Shown here piece by piece: positions 23,693-36,065 of a stretch of 64,000 nucleotides of DNA. Below the pieces are notes generated by a model. The model was not told the DNA's origin. It did not search any database and saw only the letters and a program-made list of their open reading frames with translations. Within the stretch, counting starts at the first letter, position 1; the number at the start of each line of letters is the position of its first letter. Location: positions 1,798,001-1,862,000 of the forward strand of contig OY723292.1 of the NCBI GenBank assembly GCA_963210315.1, in the 5' to 3' direction. The DNA is from Rhynchopus euleeides. Taxonomy: Eukaryota; Euglenozoa; Diplonemea; Diplonemida; Diplonemidae. The position numbers and the translations under genes are program-made.

Positions 23693-24037
23693 GCCAGCAG
23701 GCCCACCTCGCGCCCACCTCCACCTCCCCGGGGAGTGGGGCTGCCTGTGCAAAGGGAAGACAAACATGCAATGGTCACCGTCAGGGCAAGCGGTGGGAAG
23801 AAATGGAGGGAGTTTTTTTCAAGAGAAAGTTGCAGGGGTGGGAGGGGGGAGTACATGGGGGGCGGGTATGTCAAATTTTGGTTTCCTCGCGTGGGGAACC
23901 ACGCTCCGGTCCGATCGAATGGCAATTGGGGGAGGGGCAGCGATCTCGTGCCTGGTCAGGCAGGTAGGGCAGCTGCCCTACCTATTAAAGTTTTGGGCAC
24001 GAGCCCAGCGAGATCACTGATACCTGCTACCGTATAC
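23693..24037. other. Intergenic, no gene seen
   Basis: 3' flank of EF-hand paralogue 2. Base composition shifts to AT-rich repeats just after it. Confidence 0.4.
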
Positions 24038-24350
24038 GTAAATATTATGGAACGTAAATATTATGGAACGGGCCCATTTTTGCCCGGTCCGTTCCATAAT
24101 ATTTACGTTCCATAATATTTACAGGGCCAGTTGGGGACTCGGTGGTGAGGGTGGCTTGCCTCAGGAATCGCGCGAAAAGTGCACGAGTAGGTCCCGTCAG
24201 GGACTCTGTATGCTGTCCGATCACCTGGCCCAAGTCCCCGAGTCGCAGAAAGCCCTGTAAATATTATGGAACGAAAAAAATCTGGAACGCCAACCCACCA
24301 GCGTTCCAAAATATTTACGTTCCATAATATTTACGTTCCAAAATATTTAC
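24038..24350. mobile_element. Foldback element with two nested palindromes
   Basis: 24038-24122 is an 85-bp palindrome: GTAAATATTATGGAACG twice, a GC-rich loop, then the reverse complement twice. A 134-bp spacer follows, beginning AGGGCC and ending GCCCT. A second palindrome (24257-24350) is built from the same GTAAATATTATGGAACG words with some Ata/Aaa variation. A diverged piece of the first palindrome's loop and arm (CCGGTCCGTTC, then GTTACGTTCCA) occurs at about 24950-24990, inside the next element. It looks like a foldback or hairpin transposon; no protein is encoded. Confidence 0.65.
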
Positions 24351-25127
24351 GTATACCATACATTGGGCGTTATTCCGTTACCAGTAACGGTAATAACGTT
24401 ATTTTTGCGTTATTTTTTGACCCCAAAAAAGGCAGCATTTCCCGGTGAATCTGACCCGAAACTCGGGTCCCTACCCCCCCTAAAAGAATTTTCTTGGGTA
24501 AAATATCACTCCAGGGGGCCACTCCGTGATGTCAAAAAATTGGAAAACGTTTTCTCCTAAAATAACGCGTTATTTTTCCGTTATTTTCATGAAAACTTGC
24601 GTTATTCGGACAATTTTGCGGGCGGATGGTGTAGTTTTTGGTGGAGATGGCTCCAGAATACCCCCCTGGGACCATTTTTTGGATAATAACGCACGGACAT
24701 GTCGAGTTTCGTGAAAAAATCATGTTTTTTGGCTTTTTCAAGGCAAATACTGCAGAAACCCCTGCAACCTTGCAGCATCCAATGTTCCTGGAGTGAAATT
24801 TGGAGTGAAAATCACTCCAAAATCACTCAGTGTGGACGCAGAAGTGAATCCTTCAGGAATACACCCGCACACCTCACATTGGCGGTGTATAAACCACCTG
24901 ATATTTTTACTCGTTACGAGCGACGAAGTAGCGCGAAGTAGCGACGTGCCCATTTTTTCCCGGTCCGTTCTAAAATAGTTACGTTCCAAAAGTCCGTTAC
25001 TGGTGCTGTCAAAGACGCTTCGCACAATATACGCACGAACTACCCAAAGTACGCTCGGGCTACGCACGAAGTACGCAGGAACTACACAATTTGAACTTTC
25101 TTGCACCCCCCAGTCATTATTTGCACG

Positions 25128-25175
25128 CACTCCAGGTCCCATATTTGCACCAGTGCAAATATGAGACCTGGAGTG
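25128..25175. repeat. Near-perfect 23-bp inverted repeat with 2-nt loop
   Basis: Left arm 25128-25150 and right arm 25153-25175 pair with a single mismatch around a CA loop, inside the 2.03-kb transposon. It could extrude as a cruciform or fold as an RNA hairpin. Confidence 0.8.
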
Positions 25176-25424
25176 CAAATATGAGGAATTTCCGAGTTCG
25201 TCGTGATGTGCAAAACATGACTGGGTTGTGCAAGAAACCATCATCTGCACCCCGTATCGGCCTCAATTGCACCCTCGTGCAGGTAAAAAAAGGCCTCGGG
25301 CCTCCGGCCCTCGGACCGTTTTTTAATTACGCACACGACCTTCGCGCGGAAAGTGTCATTCAGCCCTGCCAAACGTGCTCTACACACCACCCCCTTCATC
25401 AGGCAAGTGGGTTTGTAAGGGTGT

Positions 25425-25438
25425 GTGGAAGCGTCAAC
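25425..25438. promoter_or_regulatory. Quasi-palindromic motif GTNGANGCNTCNAC (exact)
   Basis: Reads GTGGAAGCGTCAAC, here inside the 2.03-kb transposon and not near an obvious gene start. Confidence 0.35.
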
Positions 25439-26381
25439 GCTCGGGTGCAGGAAATTTACATTTTGGTCGCAAATGGCGTTACACATGCACTATGCACAAC
25501 GTGTGCACGATTTCGGCAGAACTACGCACAACCAACGCAATTTGGACCTTTCAACAACACCATTCACGGTACTTCGATTTTGGGTGGGAAAGATGGGGCA
25601 AGGAAGTGGCAAAAACTGCGAAGAAGGTCGAAAATTTTCACATTTTCATCAGAAACCATATTCAACGGATTCCAATTTTCGGGTGAAATCAAGCAGGTTG
25701 GCACAATGGCTCATGTTCACCCAAAAATGCACCTACCAAACCTCTTTTGCTTGATTTTTGGGACGGCATGGGTGATCCAGAGGCCAAAAATCACGATTTT
25801 TTCACCAATTCCTTCGACAACGGACAGTTCCAGACCACAAGGACCACATTTTGGGGTCAGAATTTTCTCGGTCAAAAAATTCGAAAAATCTGAAATCTCT
25901 CGGAATTTTGAGCATTTTTTGAGATTGGCATGCCCATTTTAGACCCTTTGCGTGGCTCTAAACCCAAAAATTTGCTCGAAAATGGCCTCAAATAGCCTAA
26001 AACAGCCCATTCTGGCCACCCCGAAAAAAAAATTCGAAAAGGGTCCCCCTATAGAAGTTGCCCAAAAATACCGAAAATAACGCGGTATTACCGGTAATAA
26101 CGGTAATAACGTTACCGATAACGTTATTACCGTTACTGATAACGGTATTACCGTTACCGATAACGGTAATAACGTTACCGATAACGTTATTACCGTTCCT
26201 GATAACGGTAATAACGGTATTACCGTTATCGATAACGGTATAACGCGGAAAAATAACGTTACCGATTTTCGGATAACGTTATTCGGCCGTTCTGGAACGT
26301 TATTAACGGTAAGTTATTTTACCGAAAAAATAACGGTATTACCGTTACTGGTAACGCAATAACGCCCGATGTATGGTATAC

Positions 26382-29300
26382 GGTATATATATCTGGGGGA
26401 GTGGAGGTGGGGGCTTCGCACTACTGCATGTGGCATGATGTGCCAAATACTAGTTTTCAGTTTGCCTTGCTCTCTCTCTCTGAGAGGCGGGGTGTCATAT
26501 TTCTGCACTTCTGAGTAATGCCCCTTCAGCTGTGTAGGATAATGTCGACACAGCGGCACACACCGTTCAGTTTCAACCAGTCTTTCATATTTTTGTGATT
26601 TTTTTTGCTGTTGTGTGGATGCTTCTACACATGCAAACCCCCCCCCCCCCCTGTATCCCACGGGACGAATGAATGGTGCGGGGTGCTATGGCTCGGAGAT
26701 ATGTTTGTTGGCGTGTCACTTTTATTACCAGCGTGCGAAAACAAGAGAACCGGAACCAGCGCATCTGGATGGCGCAACCGATTTTCTGGAATGTGCGATC
26801 ACACTATGGGGCATCCCCCGGTTCCAGGGGGGGGGGGTCTGGTGTGAATCAACGGCGTTTTCCTGCCCGAGTCTCAGTGAGAACGGAAGGTGGTTCATGC
26901 ATCTCATATCCTTTTTTTTAGAAAACCCCCAGCGTGCCGGGAAAGGACAGGCGTTAATCGCATTTTTATGCCAGGGCTCACTCACTCACTGCGATCTGCA
27001 ACCCCATTCGCCTTTTGGCGGGGGGTGTGTGTGGAAAGCCTCAACGCATAACACCTGAGGGAGGCTGGCAGCGAAGCTTTCCAAATCTCGGCTAGACATT
27101 CGTCGTGTGCGTGTCCTCGGTCTGTGGTTATATTTTATCAGTCGGGCCTCCGCTCTGTGTGACGGTGTTCAGCTGTGGCACTGTGTATCACTTCGCAGCT
27201 GATGTATTTTTTTTGTGAGGCACATACACGCGCAGCTCACCCCCCCCCCCCCCCCGTTTCTCACTTTTGTCTGCATTTCTGAGCGAAGGGCCCGCCTTTG
27301 GGGGCACCCCCCTCAGTACCGTTAGCTCGGTGCTATTTTTCTGCCCCGACCCGGCCCATGGGGGGGCAGGGGGATTTTGCTTTATCCACGTCGAAGTCGT
27401 CTCAACAAAGGCAGCCTCGCAGAGTGGTAGGGCATGGAAAGGAGGCGTCGGTGTGGTGTGTATATTTCTGCCTGTCAAGAATCTTGGCGGGTATCCGGGC
27501 GATCCAAGTTGGCCATGCGGGGCGCTGTGGATCAGTGTCGGAGGAGGGGGGGATGTGTGCGGTTCAGGGCTTCCAATCCTGAAACACTCACACAGCTCCA
27601 AGTGAGGCACGCATCATCCCCTCTCCTGCAGGTTGTATTCGTTTGGGTGGGTGGGGGCCCTGTGATGCCCAGCACAGAAGTACAGACAGTTTCCCGCTTT
27701 TGAGACTGTTGCGTATTTCTCGCTGAGGTGTGAGGGTGACTTGGGCGTCTACACTCTGTGAGTGAAATGCCTTCTGGCAACAGTGTTCGCCACTGGTCGT
27801 GCATACGTCACGCTGGGGCGTCAGAGGCGGTGAAATATCGCCGAATCGGTGGCACCCGGGGGGTTTTCGGGGGCTTTGAAGAGCCGCGTGGGGCTTACAC
27901 ATGTCAGTGCTCGTAGTACATAGTCTGCGACGGACTGGACTGGTGATACCCAGTGATGTTCGTCTTAGGCAGTGTACGCCTTGCCCCAGCCTGGCCGCCT
28001 TCCGCATTGCAGACGGGTTGGAGACCTTCGGGACCCTGATCCCTCTCTGAGTCTCTCCCTCTTTTTGCCCGTCTGTTCGCAAGGCTCCAAGGCAGCGAAT
28101 GAAACAGTTGCAACAAGATGTGGCACCATCCTTACTGCGAGGGTCCAGTCATCCACGGATGGGGCGTTTGTGGTCGGCGCAGCCCACAGCAATATCCCAC
28201 AACGCATCCAAAGGTGGAACGAACGAAATGAATATTGACACACGGTGACACTGAGGGGGATCTTTCCCTGCATAAACGCATCCACCGTTGAGATGTTCCT
28301 GCAGTGTTGCAGGGCGTTTGGAGACAGGGGGCAGCCATCCCTACACAGGTCCACTTTCGTTTCACTTTCAAGGTCATTCTCTCTCTGGTGTGCAAACTGT
28401 TCCAGTATTGTCTCTATTTTTCCGAGGCCTTGGCTCACTTTCTTATGAGCCAAGACTCCCCACATTTGGCACATGTCACCCCTTTCGGCAGTGTCAAGAG
28501 GACAGCAGGCGGGGGCCCGGGGGCAGCGATTTTGGGCAGCAAAAGACAACCCGGCACAGCAATGACTGCGGCGAGCTGCTTTTGATCTGCCCGGCTTTGC
28601 GACACCACGGCCCCTCCACATGCTGCAAGAGGCACGGCCATAAAGTGAATCAACATCGTTCCAGCTCTGGGATTGAATCACGCGGAAGGTTTCCGAGTCT
28701 CCCATGCAGCGGATGATTCAGCGCGCCGGTCAGCGTCCTTTTTCCTGCGAAACCGAACGTAGTCAGTTTGGTGCCAATTGGTGAGGGAACTCACCATTTC
28801 TGCACTCTACCGAACGAATGTGCCGAAGGAAACACGGGACAGCCACAGGCGGATGCCCTTATTTGCGATGAATGCCCCCCCTCTTCCAACCATCTTCGTG
28901 CAGGGAGGGGCAGACGAGTGCCTCTTGTCTCAGCCAGGAGTGGTCAAGATAAGAACACTGAAATACCGCGCCTGCCAAAGGAGCTGGGTGTCGCTTTCGT
29001 TTGGTTTGAGAGCCGCCCCAGAAAGCATGGCTTTTACGCAAACGGGGTGGAACAGTTTCACGTGTGTTCGCTATGTTTGTGCATTCCCACATTCACGGCG
29101 CCAGACCTCCAGCGGAGCGTGAGACCTCCGAACATACCTGCGGGGGGGATTGGTTGTGGGGCGCGGTGGTGGCGAGTGTGCAACAGTGTTGACTTTACCG
29201 ATCGCTTCTTTTTGTAAAAATGGAATCAAATGCGATCTCCGCTGTCTCCACACACACGCGTGGAGGCTGAGCGCGACAATGACACGTTCAGCCCGACGCT

Positions 29301-29676
29301 GTCCATACTGACACTGATATGCGAGTGGCTCGTAGTAGTGCCGCTAGATAACAGCTCGTGCAGGCCCATGATACCGTCGACACCCTGGGGCGTGTCCGAT
29401 GTCGGGTGAACGAACCACTGCCCCCACCCCGCGCCCCCCGCGCCCTCTCCCCACTCCAGGCGCACCCCAACTCCCCCAACTTCCCCCGCGACCCCCAGCC
29501 CCACCTTGTCAGCACATCTCCGGTGGATGCGTGCAATGCAAGCAAGCGAAAGGTTCCTGAAGTGTGCCAGTGTCAGTCGTCTTGTTGTTAACGCCATCTC
29601 CTCCCCTCCATCCCATCCAACCACAACACACGCATGCCTGCAGGGGACTTGGGGCTGGGCAGTCCCTCTGGCGAGG
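26382..29676. other. Gene-poor intergenic region
   Basis: 3.3 kb with several C or G runs (about 26639-26652, 26828-26837, 27240-27255). It has open frames on both strands but none with protein-like composition, splice support or a known motif. It carries four exact or diverged copies of the GTNGANGCNTCNAC motif (26615, 27031, 28272, 29523). Confidence 0.5.
26615..26628. promoter_or_regulatory. Quasi-palindromic motif GTNGANGCNTCNAC (exact)
   Basis: Reads GTGGATGCTTCTAC, with different bases at the four free positions from the other exact copies. This supports the fixed/free pattern. Confidence 0.35.
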
Positions 29677-32600
29677 ATGAAGAACATAGCAGGCACGCTG
29701 CTGTGCTGTGCAGCAGCTGTTCACTGCGGGCATGTCTCGGATGTTCTGAACGGCCTGCAGGCTGAGGTGGATGAGTACCAGCATGGCGTGCTGCGCCTGC
29801 GTGTGCGTGAGCCGCAGAGCCAGAAGTACGAAGTGTCGGACGTGTTGGTTGTGGACCCTGTGAACAAGCTGTCCGCTCAGCAGCCCTACACCACAAAGTC
29901 CTCGCGCCTGTCGGTCAGCCACGACGCGGCGCGGTTCGTCACAACCACGCCTGCAGGGGACGAGCTCGAGGTGAGCGTGAACTTTGCCACGGCAGCGCCT
30001 GCCGTTGACCAGGTGGAGGCAGGTGTTACCTTCCCCACCGCCCAGCGGCTGTACGGCATCCCCGAGCACGCCGTCGACATGTCTCTCAAGTATGCGGACA
30101 GGTTGCAAGAGTGGTAGGGAGGGGGCAGAGAGGGTGTGGGGCTTTGCTCTGAGCTGCAGTGGGCCCACCCTGCCGCAGTCGGAGTGTGGTGAGGCACAGA
30201 GAGGAGGGCGGGAGGGGAGGCAACACTCCCCATCACCACCTGTCTTGTTGCCACGCAGGGACTCTGTCACTTACCGACTGATGAACCTTGATGTGTACAT
30301 GTACAAGCTGGATGACCCGGGTGGCATCTACGGTAGCAAGCCATTCATGCAGGTATGCCCACAGGGTGACGGGGGGGTGTTGGTCTGTAGAGAGTGGGTG
30401 GCACATGCACTGTAGGGTGACACGCGCGCGTGAATCATTTCGTAGTTAGTGGAATGTAATTCTTGGTGCGATCCCCGCTTGTCTTGGCAAACACACCCGC
30501 ACCACAGGCGCACTCAGACAAGGGCACTGTGGGGTTCTTCTGGCTCAACTCTGCCGACACCAACGTGGAGGTGCGGCAGGAGCAGCCCGGGTGGCACACT
30601 CACTGGCGCAGTGTCGGGGGCATCCACGACATGTTCTTCCTGCCGGGGCCCACGCCTGCGGATGTGCTGCGGCAGTACTCCTACCTGACGGGGCACAGCG
30701 CGCTGCACCCTCTGTTCTCCCTGGGGTACCACCAGTGCAGGTGGAACTACCGTAGCGAGGAGGACACGCTCAGCGTCGATGCAGGCTTCGACACGCACCA
30801 CATCCCGTACGACGTGATCTGGTTGGACATCGAGCACACCGACGGGAAGCGGTACTTCACGTGGGACTCGCACAACTTCCCTGACCCCGAGCGTATGGTG
30901 AACAAGATTGCGTCGCGCGGGCGCAAGCTGGTCACGATCTCTGACCCGCACATTAAGCGTGCCTCGGGGTACCACGTGCACGACGAGGCAACTGCCAACG
31001 GGTACTACGTCAAGACGGAGACGGGTTCCGACTACGAGGGTGACTGCTGGCCGGGGCGCAGCTCGTGGCTCGACTTCTACAACCCTTCGGTGCGGTCGTG
31101 GTATGCCACGCTGTACCGCTACGACCGCTACAAGGGGTCCACCCCTGACGTCTACACGTGGATTGACATGAACGAGCCGAGCGTGTTCAACTCCCCCGAG
31201 GTGACCATGGATATGAATGCCGTGCACACCAGTGGGGACGGGCGCAAGGTGAAGCACAGGGACCTGCACAACATGTACGGCTACTACCAGACGGTGGCGA
31301 CCTACCAGGGGCTGTATGAGCGCACGACAGGCCCCCCGCACGACAAGCCCTCCCGCCCCTTCATCCTGTCGCGGTCCTTCTTCAGTGGGACGCAGCGCTA
31401 CGCTGCGGTGTGGACGGGCGACAACCTCGCCGACTGGTCGCACCTCGACAAGTCCATCCCGATGCTGCTGTCGATGTCTGTGGCTGGGCTCACCTTCGTT
31501 GGGGCAGATGTGGGCGGCTTCTTCCAGAACCCTGACGAGGAGCTGCTGGTGCGTTGGTACCAGATTGGGGCGTACTACCCGTTCTTCCGTGGGCACGCGC
31601 ACCTGGAGACCAAGCGCAGGGAGCCGTGGATGTTCGGCGAGGAGCGCACCTCACAGATCCGCACGGCCATTGTCGGGCGGTACCAGCTGATGCCTTACAT
31701 CTACACGCAGTTCTGGCGTGCACACGCAGTGGGTGAGTCTGTGATGATGCCGCTCTACTTCGAGTTCCCTTCCGACCCGCAGGTTCTGGACATCGACAGG
31801 CAGTTCCTGGTATGTAGAGTGGAGGCACGTTGACACTACCACCACCACGGCACACAGCTGGGGAAGGCCATCATGGTGAAGCCTGTCGTGGCTGCAGGGC
31901 AGACGACAGTGGACATGTACCTGCCTGGTATGTTGCTGCACAGGGAGGGTTTGCTGCACTATGCTAGGAAGCCCTCAACCTTGCAACTCTGCCACACCCA
32001 CAGGTGCCCACCCGTGGTACGATCTGCACAGCGGCGAGAAGTTCGCGTCCGGCCAGCAGGTCACATTCCCCGCTCCCATCGAGCGTCTGCCGGCGCTGCT
32101 GCGGGGTGGGCACATCGTGCCGAAGCGTGAGCGTGTGCGTCGGTCGACTTCGGCACAGTACTGGGACCCTGTCACGCTTGTGGTATGACACCATGCCTTG
32201 GTGCTGAGAGTGATTTGCAGTCGAGGAAGAACCATTACAGTACGGCGTACCCACCACCCACACGCACAGGTCGCACTGGACAGCAACGGGCAGGCAGAGG
32301 GTGACTTGTACCTCGACGACTCGCACTCCTTCGACTACCAGGAGGGTGCTTATGTGCACAGGCGGTTTGCGTTCAAGGCTGGTGTCCTCTCGTCGACAAT
32401 GTTCACAGATGACTCGCCTTACCGCACCAAGGTACGCCTCGTGGACCGCCTGCCACTGCACAGGGATACCTCTGGTGCCTCTCCTTTGCCCTACTTGCCA
32501 CCCCCCTGCAGATGGAAGGCACGAAGACGTTCCCCACCAAGGTCACCGTGGAGCGTGTGAAGATCTACGGCCTCACTACCAACGTATGCATCGATTTGCG

Positions 32601-33699
32601 CGCCCCTGCCTTCCAGCCCCTCTCCCCTCCTCCCCCACGTCTGTTTCGTTTGCAATCCCCACGCTCGCACCTTTTGTGCATGCGCGTGTTCACGGCCTCT
32701 GCGTGACGATCGGCTCTAAGCAGGCCAGGGTTTCACCGCAACCATCCCGCATCCGAGGGTGCCCGAGGTAGGGGGCCCACGAACGAACGATCAGGGGGGA
32801 ACGACCCCCCGCGTCAAGGGCTCCCACACGCCGACCGGGCACCTGCCGTGCCTCGTCTGACGGGAAAGAACCGTGATTGCTGGGAGTCGCAACCCCACAC
32901 CACTGCGTGAGCGTTCCCTTCTTGCATTGACGCTTCCAGAACCACGAGGTGGTAAGTCAAACTCGGGTCCGCTCGGGTCCGCTGTACGTCGACGGGGGTT
33001 TCGATTCACGCGGGTCCGCCGCGGCAAGCACCCTGGGACCCAGCTCGTGCGTCAGGCGCGTCATGATGGCATCCATCGCCAGCTGCAGCTCCGCGCGGGT
33101 CACCACCCCCGCCTCCACCCTCCATCTCGTCCAGGCGGTTGCCATCGCGATGTCCTGCCACGTCCACCTCTTGGGTGTTCATCAATGAAGTACAGAAACC
33201 CGTTGCACACACAAACACATTGCGTACGCCGCTCCTTTTTCACACCACCCCCCCCTCCACACGTGAAAGGCAGAGCCTGCCACTCCCTCTGGCTGTGACA
33301 CACACCCCCACACCACACTGCAGCCTGTGGGTGACGAGGTGCGTGTGCTGCGCGGCAGTCAGAAGGGGGCCCTGCCTGCCTCACACTTCCAGTGGGACGA
33401 GGCCAGCAAGGTATGTGTCTCATTATTATTTCACCCACAAGGGAAAGTCACCCGACTACAGCAATCACCCAAACGCTTCTCTGCACCCTGTTTCCAGCAG
33501 TCGTGTGCCCCCCACACAGTGAAGCATGGATCACAGAACCCCGCTACACACAACAACCCAACAACATGACACACTGCGCAACACCCTGTGTCACCTTTTT
33601 TTGCAGATCCTGACCATCAAGCGCCCCGACCTTGCTATCGCTGCCGACTGGCAGCTGATCCTGACCGACAAGTCTGGGAGCACTGCCGAGGAGCTTTGA
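29677..33699 (+). CDS. GANAB: Glucosidase II alpha subunit (GH31, ER N-glycan trimming)
   Basis: Nine exons: 29677-30113, 30259-30352, 30508-31809, 31858-31927, 32004-32182, 32270-32431, 32512-32583, 33324-33410 and 33607-33699, giving 831 residues. It begins MKNIAGTLLCCAAAVHC, a signal peptide. GH31 marks are all present: YGIPEHA in the N-terminal sandwich, IWLDIEHTDGKRYFTWD, the nucleophile Asp397 in WIDMNEPSVF, the acid/base Asp482 in WTGDNLADW, and GADVGGFF. The enzyme removes the two inner glucoses of N-glycans in the ER, feeding the calnexin cycle. It has no ER-retention tail, as expected for an alpha subunit held by a beta partner. It is somewhat shorter than animal orthologues, mainly in the N-terminal sandwich. 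The 740-bp intron 7 is much longer than the others. Confidence 0.9.
32584..33323 (+). other. Unusually long intron of the glucosidase gene
   Basis: 740 bases where the other introns are about 50-200. It contains a diverged copy of the GTNGANGCNTCNAC motif (32926-32939, minus orientation). On the minus strand it holds a 62-codon frame (32957-33145) with reasonable amino-acid composition but no recognised family. It may hold the relic of an insertion. Confidence 0.5.
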
Positions 33700-34800
33700 T
33701 GACGCATACCGATCCTGGGGGCAGTGTGTGCGTGGTGTGCACGGCTGCAGCACCGCATGCGGCGGCTGCTTTGCGGGGAGGGTGGTTGCTGTGTGTGGAG
33801 ATTGCGTCACCCCAGCTGTTGGTGTGTGACGGGCAGAACAGAGGCGGTTCGATATTCCCCACAACAAGGCATATCGACAACTCCGCTTGAGGCCAGCAGA
33901 CGGGGAGGAGGGCGGGAGGGGGAGCTCCCCCCCCCCTCTTGCTGCTGACTGCCTTGGGTGCTGTGGTGCCCGCACACCGGGTGCCTCACACAAACAGCTT
34001 TGAGAACACTCCCACAAACACCGCCTCCCCCCTCCCCCTCGAATTTGCCATGCGCTGCCGTCGTGTGTTTGTTCCAGAGGGGTGGGGTGGGGGAGGGGAG
34101 GGGGGGGCAGGAGGTGAATGGTAAGGGGGTGATGGAGAACTTTTTTTTTGAAATTTTCGTGTTTTTTTGTATTTTTTTTTCACTCGTCTCGTGGCACTCT
34201 CTCCCCAAGGCGGGGAGGGGTGTGCCGGGCACACAGGCGTGGGTAGGGGGGGGGGCGGCCCGTGTGTGTTGTGTTGCGTGTTGTGTCGACGTCTCTACAC
34301 TGGAGATCGTATCAAGAGGTGATCGATAGCTGATCTGCAGTACAAAAAATGGGCCCCATCGGTGTTTGTTCCCAGATTCTAGAGCGGGTGGGGGGGGGGG
34401 GTCGGGGGGGATTGGAAGGAGTGGGTGCTTTGAGTTGACTCTGTGTCAAGAGAAAATGGCACCCACTCTGTGTCGTACTTCCTGGCCCTAGGTGGTAAGA
34501 TTCGTGTAGGTTCGGAGGACGGGGCCTGCAGGCCTGTGTGTGAGGGGGTGATGGTGGTGGTGGACTTTGGCTAAACAATACCCCCTCTTCTTCTTTTAAA
34601 AAAACACGAGAAGACGAACCGAATCGCGCGGGACAGAAGTTAAGATTGGGGGTGTTCGCTGCCTCCCACCCCATATCCACCGCATGTTGAAGGGAGGAGG
34701 TTGTGCTGATACCACGCATTGCACTGCCCAAGCTGACGATGTTGCCCGCACCACGTCACCCACTTTCTGCAGGGGGCACTTCAGCAGGAAGGGCACAGCA
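33700..34800. other. Intergenic between glucosidase II and prohibitin
   Basis: 1.1 kb, G-run and T-run rich (about 34085-34180). The motif variant GTCGACGTCTCTAC is at 34285-34298, about 500 bases upstream of the prohibitin start. No gene is seen. Confidence 0.5.
34285..34298. promoter_or_regulatory. Quasi-palindromic motif GTNGANGCNTCNAC (one mismatch)
   Basis: Reads GTCGACGTCTCTAC, 503 bases upstream of the prohibitin start codon. Confidence 0.35.
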
Positions 34801-36065
34801 ATGGGGCGTGGTGGTAAGTTCGATGCGTCCGAAGCGCTGGACCAGCTGAAGAAGACCGGTGTTCCCGGTGGGGCCATGCGCCGCCTGGGCCTTGCGGTTG
34901 CGGGTGTGGGCTTCGCCGCTGCGGCGTACAACTCGCTGTACACCGTGCAGGGTGGTTACCGTGCCATCAAGTTCAACCTGCTCACAGGGCTCGGGCCGGA
35001 CACGTACGGCGCAGGGACCCACTTCCGTGTCCCGCTTCTGGAGAAGGTGGTGCAGTTCGATGTCCGCCAGCAGCCCATCAGCATTCAGTCCAGCCAGGGA
35101 TCCCGGGATCTGCAGGTGGTGAACACGACTGTGCGTGTGCTGTTCCGGGCAAACGAGGGCCAGCTCTCCGACCTTTACCGCCGCCTCGGGCAGCAGTACG
35201 CCGATGTGGTTCTGCCGTCCATCTCGAACGAGGTGCTGAAGTCCGTGATTGTATGTCCGTGCTCTTGGTAGTGGACAGTATTGTGTCTGTGTATCATGCG
35301 GCCTACCTTCTGGGGGCACCAACCCCACCTGACGGGGGCCAGAAACCTAATAGTGTGGCAGCCGGTGGTGGCACAACCGCCTCGACTGGCTTCTTAATAC
35401 ACGCCTGCACACCCTCACACCCTCTTGACACAGGCGCAGTACAACGCATCTGAGCTGATCACCCGTCGTCCGGAGGTGTCGGCAGCCATCACCCGCGAAC
35501 TGCTGAACCGCGCAAAGGACTTCTACATTGACATCGTGGATGTGTCGATCGTATGTAGCAGCAGCAATGCATTCGCATCGGGAAGTGAGCGTGGCGACAC
35601 ACCATCATACACCCACCCATGCCACAGGTGCAAATGAACTTCGGGAAGGAGTACACGGCAGCTGTGGAGTCGAAGCAGATTGCGCAGCAGATGGCCGAGC
35701 GTGCCCGGTTCAAGGTCGAGCAGGCACAGCAGGAGAAGAAGGGTGTTATCATCCTTGCTCAGGGTGAGGCCGAGAGCGCGCGCCTGATCGGGAAGGCTGT
35801 GCAGGCCAACAAGTGTATGCCACCAAGACACAGCGGAAGACACGCGCTTCCAACTCGCATCATGCCACTCCCCCCTGCAGACCTTCCTTCTTTTCACACC
35901 ACCCCACCATCTCCACCTCCATCCCCAACAGCGTTCATCGAGCTGCGTCGCCTTGAGGCTGCCGACGAAATTGCACGCACCCTCTCGAAGTCCCCCAACA
36001 AGCTGACCCTCGACTCCGAGTCTCTGATGCTCAGCCTGCATTCGGACGTGGCGCCTGCCAAATGA
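34801..36065 (+). CDS. PHB2: Prohibitin 2, inner mitochondrial membrane scaffold
   Basis: Exons 34801-35250, 35434-35550, 35628-35814 and 35932-36065 give 295 residues, close to the usual length of about 300. The N-terminus has a basic segment and a hydrophobic stretch (LGLAVAGVGFAAAAY) that anchors the protein. The PHB/SPFH domain follows, with VQGGYRAIKFN, GTHFRVPLLEKVVQFDVR and LYRRLGQQYADVVLPSISNEVLKSV. The C-terminal coiled coil contains AERARFKVEQAQQEKKGVIILAQGEAESA. Prohibitin 2 forms rings with prohibitin 1 that support cristae, respiratory complexes and m-AAA protease control. The VQGGYRAIKFN segment and the type of N-terminus favour PHB2 over PHB1. The donor of intron 3 (GTATGC at 35815) is in phase 1, and the join yields NKSFIELRR, matching the family. 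Confidence 0.93.

Larger units (their letters stand above)
24351..26381. mobile_element. Non-autonomous DNA transposon, 2.03 kb, long inverted ends
   Basis: The left end (24351 to about 24410) and the reverse complement of the right end (about 26322-26381) agree over about 60 bp with few mismatches. Both start GTATACCATACAT, followed by GGGCGTTATT, CGTTACCAGTAACGGTAATA and CGTTATTTTT. The interior is AT-richer than the neighbouring genes and has no believable protein; a 283-codon frame at 25091-25942 has no recognisable motif. The right subterminal part (about 26070-26345) is a dense array of GGTAATAACG/CGATAACG words. The left end abuts the foldback element directly. The family is not assigned. 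Confidence 0.75.

Noticed and set aside
25091..25942. 283-codon frame inside the 2.03-kb transposon
   Set aside because: No motif, irregular composition and overlap with the hairpin and repeat words; taken as chance.
27965..28705. 246-codon minus-strand frame in the gene-poor region
   Set aside because: Cys/Arg-rich, with no recognisable domain and no splice-supported neighbours.
32940..32951. Possible 12-base micro-exon (Asn-His-Glu-Val) between CAG and GTAAGT in the long glucosidase intron
   Set aside because: Frame-compatible, but not needed for the family alignment, and the GTAAGT donor is unlike the GTATG donors used elsewhere.
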